This document shows positions 59,053-64,000 of a stretch of DNA of 64,000 nt, in pieces; positions within the stretch are counted from its first letter, which is position 1, and every line of letters begins with the position of its first letter. This DNA comes from Glycomyces albidus. GTDB lineage: Bacteria > Actinomycetota > Actinomycetes > Mycobacteriales > Micromonosporaceae. The translations under genes and the position numbers were made by a program. A model generated the notes under the pieces. That model saw only the letters and a list, made by a program, of their open reading frames with translations, had not been told where the DNA came from and ran no database searches. The DNA is taken from assembly GCF_009451885.1 (NCBI RefSeq), contig NZ_WIAO01000010.1, forward strand, positions 62,001-126,000, given 5' to 3'.

Positions 59053-60087
59053 ATGAGTGATCGAAGCGGCCGTCCTTCGAGGCCGACGAGCCGTGACGTG
59101 GCGGCGCTGGCGGGCGTCTCGCAGAGCACCGTCTCCTATGTCATGAGCGGGAAGCGCTCGGTCTCGCAGGAGACGAAGGACCGTGTCGCAGCCGCGATCG
59201 CAGAGCTGACCTATCAGCCCAACGCCGGTGCGCGGGCCCTGCGCGGCCGCAAGACCAACGTCATCGCCCTCATGGTCCGCCTCGGCGAGCGCGCCGATCC
59301 GCGCGACACCGTCCCCTACATCGACGAGATCGTGGAAACGGCCCGTCAACACGAGTACGACGTCGTACTGGTCACCACCGACGAAGGGCCCGAGGGTCTG
59401 AAACGGCTGGCGGGGCGTTCGACCTGCGACGCCTTCATTCTCATGGACATCAAGCTCGACGACGAGCGGATCGCGACCGCCGCCGCGCTGGACCTGCCCG
59501 TGGTCCTCATCGGGACACCCGCAGACCTGTCGGGGCTCGACGCGGTGGACTACGACGCGCCCCGTGCCGCGGCCATGCTGATCGACGAGCTCGCCGACAC
59601 CGGCCACGAGCACGCGGCGCTGGTCGGCGAGATGGTCGACCCCGGCGAGTACTGGTTCATCAGCGCGTTCCATGAGGCGTGCCGGTCTCGCGCCGACGAA
59701 CGGGGCCTGGGCTTCGCGGTCGTCGACCCGCCTAAGCCGGGCTGGGCCGGGATCGACGCGATCGCGCCGCGGCTGCTCGAGCAGCGCGATCACCGCCTGG
59801 GGTTGATCGCCCGGACCCCGCAGGCGACCGAGTGGCTGATGCAGCTCACGCAGTTCCGCGGCCTTCGGCCGGGGGTCGACGTGTCCGTGCTCGGCCTGTG
59901 CTCCGACGGCATCGCCGAGTCGTTCGATCCGCCGGTGACCAATGTGTCGGCGCGGGCACGCGAGGTCTCGCGCATGGCGGTGGAGCTGCTGGTCAGGCGC
60001 TTGGACGGCAACGAAGACGAACCCCGCCTGCGCCTGGTCGCACCCTCCGGGCTGCGGCGCCGTGCGACCACGGCCGATTTCACCTGA
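59053..60087 (+). CDS. LacI-family sugar-responsive regulator
   Basis: A 344-residue LacI/GalR protein. The helix-turn-helix is PTSRDVAALAGVSQSTVSYV then MSGKR, with the hinge YQPNAGARALRGRKTNVIAL. The periplasmic-binding-like effector domain fills the rest, ending VAPSGLRRR. ATG at 59053 is preceded by TACGAT at 59041-59046 and six bases, with no ribosome-binding site, so translation is probably leaderless. It is flanked by GH42 and a six-hairpin-type hydrolase. A perfect 22-bp CG-centred palindrome between it and the latter and a half site before GH42 suggest it represses both. Confidence 0.87.
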   Translation: MSDRSGRPSRPTSRDVAALAGVSQSTVSYVMSGKRSVSQETKDRVAAAIAELTYQPNAGARALRGRKTNVIALMVRLGERADPRDTVPYIDEIVETARQHEYDVVLVTTDEGPEGLKRLAGRSTCDAFILMDIKLDDERIATAAALDLPVVLIGTPADLSGLDAVDYDAPRAAAMLIDELADTGHEHAALVGEMVDPGEYWFISAFHEACRSRADERGLGFAVVDPPKPGWAGIDAIAPRLLEQRDHRLGLIARTPQATEWLMQLTQFRGLRPGVDVSVLGLCSDGIAESFDPPVTNVSARAREVSRMAVELLVRRLDGNEDEPRLRLVAPSGLRRRATTADFT

Positions 60088-60122
60088 GGACGGGCCGTCC
60101 AGGGGCGGGTCGCCGTCCTGAT

Positions 60123-60144
60123 ATCGTCGATACGTATCGACGAT
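60123..60144. promoter_or_regulatory. LacI-type operator, perfect 22-bp palindrome
   Basis: ATCGTCGATAC is followed at once by its complement GTATCGACGAT, with CG at the centre, the classical LacI/GalR symmetry. It lies 82 bp before the gene at 60226. Confidence 0.75.
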
Positions 60145-60225
60145 CGCGTGACCCCCTCGCGACCACCGCCGATCGCACCCGGTTCTGCGACTGTCCTCAG
60201 TCCGCGAAGAAAGGTCGTCTTCACC

Positions 60226-62307
60226 GTGTCTTCCCCTTCGATACCGACCACGCTCGCATTCGGGCAGGGCCACGCCGTCCTCGATCCGGTCACCGGCGCC
60301 CCGCTTCAGTTCGCCAACCGGCTGGCCCCCGCGCGCCGCTTCCTCCTGGACACCGCCGACACGGCTTGGCATTCGATCGAGCACCAGTGGGGCTCAGGGC
60401 ATCTGGTCACCGACCGCGGCGGCGCCCGCTGGCACACGCCGGCCGAGCTGCGCGCGGTCGACGGCGGCACCATCGAAAGAGGCACAGTCGAGGGCGGCAC
60501 GATCGAGGGCGGCACTGTCGAAGGCGGCACTGTCGAAGGCGGCACTGAGGCGGTGCATCCGCTGCTCGACGGCGTCCGGGTCGAAGTGCGGCGCTGGACC
60601 GACGGCGCGGTCCTGCGCGAGCGCTACGCGGTGGTCAACGACGGTGACACGCCGCTGCGCATCACCGGACTAGGCGTCCAGACCCCGTTCGGCGACCTCT
60701 ACACCGGCGCCGAGGAGTCCCTGGACCGCGCCGTGCACGCGCACCTGTTCACCGGCGGCACGTGGGCCTGGGCGCTCGCCCAGCCGATGTCCGGGGCCGG
60801 GCCGAACCTCGGCCTGATCGTGCGCGAAGGCGCGGTCCGCGCCTACTCGATCGAGTCGCGCAACCCCGGGTCGCAGTCCAACATCCGCGGCCACATCGCC
60901 TTGCTGGCGACCGACCGTGCTCGCAACCCTGAGGCTTTCGGCGGCCAGCCCGAACTGCGGGTCGAGGCCGGGGACTCGCTGGTCCTCGAATGGGAACTGG
61001 GCTGGTACGACACCGTCGAGGAGTTCACCGCGGCCACCGACGCGCCCGCGCAGTTCTCCTCGTTCTGCGCCCGGACCGGCGAGCGGATCACCGTCACGGC
61101 ATCGGACGTGACGAGCCCTGATGCCACGGTCGAGAGGATCGCGGAGCGGACCTTCGCGGTCAGCGCCCCTGAACACGGCGTCTACACCGTCGAGATCGAC
61201 GGCACGGCCCGCACCGAGGTGCTGTTCCACGCGCCGCTCGAGGAGGCCGTGCGGCGGCGGATCGACTACATCGTGCGCCACCAGATCGCCCGCGAGCGGC
61301 CGGGGCTGCTCGCGCACGCGTTCGTCCCGGTCGACGTGCGCACGAAGACCACACATCCGACCAACGACTGGAACGACTGGACCGACGGATCCGAGCGCAT
61401 CGCCATGCCGGTGCTGATCCAGCTCGCGGCCCTGCGCGGATGGGTCGACGCCGAAGAGGTCGAACCGCTCCTGTCGGGCTGGGCCGAGTTCGCCTGGCGG
61501 CACCTGCTCGACGGTGAGGCGACACCGACCCGCGGCACCCAGATTCCCCGACTGCCCCGGCTGTACGACGCGCCGTGGCTGGCCCAGTTCTTCCACGACC
61601 GGTACCGCCTGCGCTCGGATGCGGCCGCGCTCGACAAGGCCGCCCGCATCGTCGAACGGAACTTCGCGCTCGGCGGCATCGAGCACCTGTCGATCCACCT
61701 GTCGGAGACCGTGCTCGCGATCGCCGAGAGTCTCGACGCCGCAGGAGGATCGGCCCGGGCGGAGGCGCTGCGCGAGGGGATCGTGGCGAGCGCCCGCCAT
61801 TTCGTCAAGGCGGGCAAGGGTCTTCCGGCCCATGAGGTGAACTACGAGCAGTCGATCGTGGCCCCGCTCGTCGACCTCCTGATCGCGGCGCACGCCGTCA
61901 CCGGCGAGCAGGTGTTCCACGACGGCATCGCCGAACGCCTCCCGTGGCTCCTCGCCTTCGGAGGGCCGCAGCCGCACGCCCGGCTCCACCACGTGGCGAT
62001 CCGGCATTGGGACGGCTACTGGTTCGGCATCGAACGCCTGTGGGGCGACGTGTTCCCCCACTACTGGAGCACCCTCACCGCCGCCACGCTGCTGCGCCTG
62101 CCCGAGGACCTGCGCACCACCGAGACCGACCGGATCGCCGACGCGGTCTTCCGCGCCAACATGGCGAACTACTTCCCGGACGGTTCGGCGACCTGCGCAT
62201 TCGTCATGCCGTCCAGCGTGGACGGCCGCAAGGCCCACCGCTCCGACCCGCTCGCGAACGACCAGGACTGGCACCTGGTGATGTGGATGCGCAGCCCGCG
62301 CCGGTGA
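60226..62307 (+). CDS. Six-hairpin-type glycosidase-like protein
   Basis: A 693-residue cytosolic protein with no signal. The first half (about 1-330) is a beta-rich sandwich with LEWELGWYDTVEEF; the second half (about 350-693) is an alpha/alpha toroid of the six-hairpin type (THPTNDWNDWTDGSERIAMP, HEVNYEQSIVAPLVDLLIAA, HWDGYWFGIERLWGDVFPHY). I do not assign a CAZy family. Residues 80-109 are a hinge-like run of pentapeptides (GGTVE type), made of 15-bp repeats. GTG at 60226 has AAGAAAGG upstream at long spacing. It is LacI-controlled by position and probably acts on oligosaccharides imported nearby. Confidence 0.75.
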   Translation: MSSPSIPTTLAFGQGHAVLDPVTGAPLQFANRLAPARRFLLDTADTAWHSIEHQWGSGHLVTDRGGARWHTPAELRAVDGGTIERGTVEGGTIEGGTVEGGTVEGGTEAVHPLLDGVRVEVRRWTDGAVLRERYAVVNDGDTPLRITGLGVQTPFGDLYTGAEESLDRAVHAHLFTGGTWAWALAQPMSGAGPNLGLIVREGAVRAYSIESRNPGSQSNIRGHIALLATDRARNPEAFGGQPELRVEAGDSLVLEWELGWYDTVEEFTAATDAPAQFSSFCARTGERITVTASDVTSPDATVERIAERTFAVSAPEHGVYTVEIDGTARTEVLFHAPLEEAVRRRIDYIVRHQIARERPGLLAHAFVPVDVRTKTTHPTNDWNDWTDGSERIAMPVLIQLAALRGWVDAEEVEPLLSGWAEFAWRHLLDGEATPTRGTQIPRLPRLYDAPWLAQFFHDRYRLRSDAAALDKAARIVERNFALGGIEHLSIHLSETVLAIAESLDAAGGSARAEALREGIVASARHFVKAGKGLPAHEVNYEQSIVAPLVDLLIAAHAVTGEQVFHDGIAERLPWLLAFGGPQPHARLHHVAIRHWDGYWFGIERLWGDVFPHYWSTLTAATLLRLPEDLRTTETDRIADAVFRANMANYFPDGSATCAFVMPSSVDGRKAHRSDPLANDQDWHLVMWMRSPRR
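60463..60552 (+). repeat. In-frame 15-bp minisatellite
   Basis: Six units near GGCGGCACTGTCGAA encode GGTIE, RGTVE, GGTIE, GGTVE, GGTVE, GGTEA in sequence. The array sits inside the coding frame of the protein at 60226 and could vary in copy number by slippage without a frameshift. Confidence 0.75.
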
Positions 62308-62417
62308 GGAGGACTTCCGCCAGAACGGAGTCGATTCCGAAGGGCGCGTTCGGCGAGACGGCCGACAGGCGCGGCGGCGGATCGGACGCTGAGCGGCCGC
62401 TCCTCACGGCCGGCCGG

Positions 62418-63320
62418 TCATGACTTCACCGCCCCGGCGGTCAGTCCGGACACGAGCTGCTTGCGCAGGACGATGAAGACGGCGATGGCGGGGACGGCGG
62501 CGAGGACGGAGCCGGCCAGGACCAGGTCGTACTGGCGGCCTTCGGCGCCGAACAGCGCCTGGAGCCCGAGGGGGACGGTGTAGTACTCGGGTTCGGAGAC
62601 GATGACCAGGGGCCACAGCAGGTTGTTGTAGGCGCCGAGGAAGCTCCAGACCGCGAGCGCGCCGAGCGCGGGGCGCAGGAGCGGGAGCACGACGGCCCAG
62701 AAGATCCGGAACTCGGAGCAGCCGTCGATGCGGGCGGCGTCGAGGATCTCGTCGGGGACGGTCTGCTCGGTGTACTGGCGCATCATGAAGATGCCGAACG
62801 CGGGGGCGACCCAGGGGACGATCAGGGCGAACAGCGGGTGGGCGAGTCCGAGCTTGGCGACGAGGATGAACAGCGGCACGACGATGACCGCGAACGGGAT
62901 CGCCAGCGACGAGAACATGACGTCGAAGAGGACCCGCTTGCCGCGGAACTCGTACTTGGCGAACCCGAACCCGGCCAGGGAGCACAGGAACACGACCGCG
63001 ACGGTGCTCGCCAGCGCGACGCCGGTGCTCATGAGCATCCAGTTCCAGAACGGCTGGGTCTCGAGCAGCGTCGTGTAGTTGGCGGTGGTGGGTTCGGCGG
63101 GCCACAGCTCGGGCGGGAACGAGAAGATCTCGCTGCGGTCCTTGAAGGAGGACGACAGGGCCCACACCAGTGGCGCGAGGTAGACGGCCACCAGCAGGGA
63201 CAGGGTGGTGTACAGGCCGATTCGGCCTGGACGGATGCGCGGGCGGCGCGCCGGTGTCGCGGCCGGCGCCGGGTCGGCCGCGGGCGCGTCGGCGGAGCGG
63301 TCGGGTGCGGTCGTGGTCAT
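62418..63320 (-). CDS. Sugar ABC transporter permease (MalG-like)
   Basis: A 300-residue inner-membrane protein of the carbohydrate CUT1 permease type. Six membrane helices follow a Pro/Ala-rich N-terminus; the EAA loop is in DEILDAARIDGCSEFRIFW then AVVLPLL. It pairs with the upstream MalF-like permease, whose stop overlaps this ATG (ATGA). With a substrate-binding protein and ATPase elsewhere, it would import oligosaccharides. It is convergent with the six-hairpin gene; the pair may be read as an operon coming from beyond the window edge. Confidence 0.88.
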   Translation of the reverse strand: MTTTAPDRSADAPAADPAPAATPARRPRIRPGRIGLYTTLSLLVAVYLAPLVWALSSSFKDRSEIFSFPPELWPAEPTTANYTTLLETQPFWNWMLMSTGVALASTVAVVFLCSLAGFGFAKYEFRGKRVLFDVMFSSLAIPFAVIVVPLFILVAKLGLAHPLFALIVPWVAPAFGIFMMRQYTEQTVPDEILDAARIDGCSEFRIFWAVVLPLLRPALGALAVWSFLGAYNNLLWPLVIVSEPEYYTVPLGLQALFGAEGRQYDLVLAGSVLAAVPAIAVFIVLRKQLVSGLTAGAVKS

Positions 63321-64000
63321 CGGTTCCTCCCGACGCCGAAGGCGCTCGAGCTGACGCGCCCGAGCACGAAGATGATGATGAACATGACGACGCCGGCGGC
63401 CGCGGCGTAGCCGAGTTCCTGGCGCTGGAACGCGGAGCGGTAGATGAACATCGACACCGACAGGGTGGATTCGCCGGGGCCGCCCTGGGTGAGCAGGAAC
63501 GGCTCCTCGAAGATCTGCGCGGTGTTGACCAGCATGGTGACGGCGATGAACGCCGTGACGGGCTTGAGCTGCGGCAGGGTGATCGAGAAGAAGCGGCGGA
63601 CCGGGCCGGCGCCGTCCACTTCGGCCGCTTCGTGCATCTCGCGCGGAATCGCCTGCATGCCGGCGAGGAAGAAGATCGTCAGGTAGCCGGTCCAGCGCCA
63701 CAGGACCAGGATCACCACGACGACGCGGGCCCAGAACGGATCGGTGAGCCAGGAGACGCCGCCGAAGCCGAACAGCGCCTCCAGTACGGCGTTGAACAGG
63801 CCGTACTCGCCGTCGAAGACGAGCCCGAACACGAGGGCGACGATGATCGGCGACAGCACCACCGGCATGAAGTAGGTGAGGCGGAAGAAGTCGCGCAGCT
63901 TCAGGCCGCGGGCGTTGAGCGCCTGCGCGATGAGCAGCGACACCGGCACCACGACGATGAGCGCGAACGCGGTGTAGATCGCGGTGTTCACGAGGGCCGC
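63317..64000 (-). CDS. Sugar ABC transporter permease (MalF-like), partial
   Basis: The C-terminal 227 residues of a CUT1 sugar permease; the reading frame runs off the right edge, so the N-terminus (about 75 residues by comparison) is missing. It has the EAA loop REMHEAAEVDGAGPVRRFFS followed by ITLPQLKPV, and a helix rich in Val/Ile. FEEPFLLTQGGPGESTLSVS is typical of sugar MalF-like proteins. The stop overlaps the next gene's ATG. A binding protein gene is expected upstream, outside the window. Confidence 0.85.
   Translation of the reverse strand, partial: AALVNTAIYTAFALIVVVPVSLLIAQALNARGLKLRDFFRLTYFMPVVLSPIIVALVFGLVFDGEYGLFNAVLEALFGFGGVSWLTDPFWARVVVVILVLWRWTGYLTIFFLAGMQAIPREMHEAAEVDGAGPVRRFFSITLPQLKPVTAFIAVTMLVNTAQIFEEPFLLTQGGPGESTLSVSMFIYRSAFQRQELGYAAAAGVVMFIIIFVLGRVSSSAFGVGRNR

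Noticed and set aside
1-64000. tRNA or rRNA genes
   Set aside because: I found no cloverleaf with a T-loop GTTCGA context or rRNA-like stretch that I could support by eye; a tRNAscan-type search would settle it.

Overview
The window is uniformly GC-rich with strong GC bias at third codon positions. Its gene content is that of a soil actinomycete: secreted glycoside hydrolases with Tat- or Sec-type signals, an LPxTG-type wall anchor, many one-component regulators, SpoIIE-type phosphatases and DivIVA-type domains. A Glycomyces-like or related filamentous actinobacterium would fit, but nothing here fixes the genus. I see no rRNA, tRNA, CRISPR array, phage module or intact transposon. About 55 protein genes are supported, plus three degraded genes or gene fragments of note.

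Layout. 0-8 kb: a secreted metallo-beta-lactamase-fold protein, two NmrA-type reductases, an HxlR regulator with a perfect operator, a membrane SpoIIE-type phosphatase and a large modular GH30 galactanase. 8.1-11 kb: a 2.9-kb stretch without a credible gene, holding two IS5-family transposase remnants and several families of imperfect tandem repeats. 11-33.5 kb: accessory metabolism, mostly single oxidoreductases paired with their own regulator (XRE/MmyB, MerR, GntR-TetR fusion, TetR). It also holds an OsmC protein, an AlkZ-like protein, a caspase-DivIVA fusion, a secreted trypsin-like protease, proC and a NarL-type two-component system. 33.5-41 kb: the most unusual segment. A large repeat-rich TPR-like protein faces a three-gene operon (PNP/MTAN-type nucleosidase, membrane protein, small coiled-coil protein). 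All three operon products share a 24-residue Gly/Ala motif. The operon is divergent from a NUDIX-winged-helix (NrtR-like) gene, and twin operators bracket the operon promoter. 41-53.8 kb: GlxA-type regulator with isochorismatase hydrolase, two VOC proteins, GH43-AbfB arabinofuranosidase, a frameshifted AraC regulator, a wall-anchored GH10 xylanase and small membrane proteins. 53.9-64 kb: an Hsp70-TM-WD40 fusion, then a carbohydrate-use locus with GH42, LacI, a six-hairpin-type glycosidase and two sugar ABC permeases, the second cut by the window edge.

How the parts work together. The GH30, GH43-AbfB, GH10 and GH42 enzymes, the membrane-anchored CBM2 protein and the ABC permeases form a plant-polysaccharide (arabinogalactan/arabinoxylan) degradation and uptake repertoire, probably under LacI control at the right end. 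Many divergent pairs have visible palindromic operators. At least eleven genes have a TANNNT hexamer 6-8 nt before the start codon and no ribosome-binding site, the layout of leaderless transcripts. The best candidate for an undescribed system is the nucleosidase-membrane-coiled-coil operon (36959-40024) with its NUDIX-type regulator. The caspase-DivIVA and Hsp70-WD40 fusions are separate, unusual single-gene candidates.
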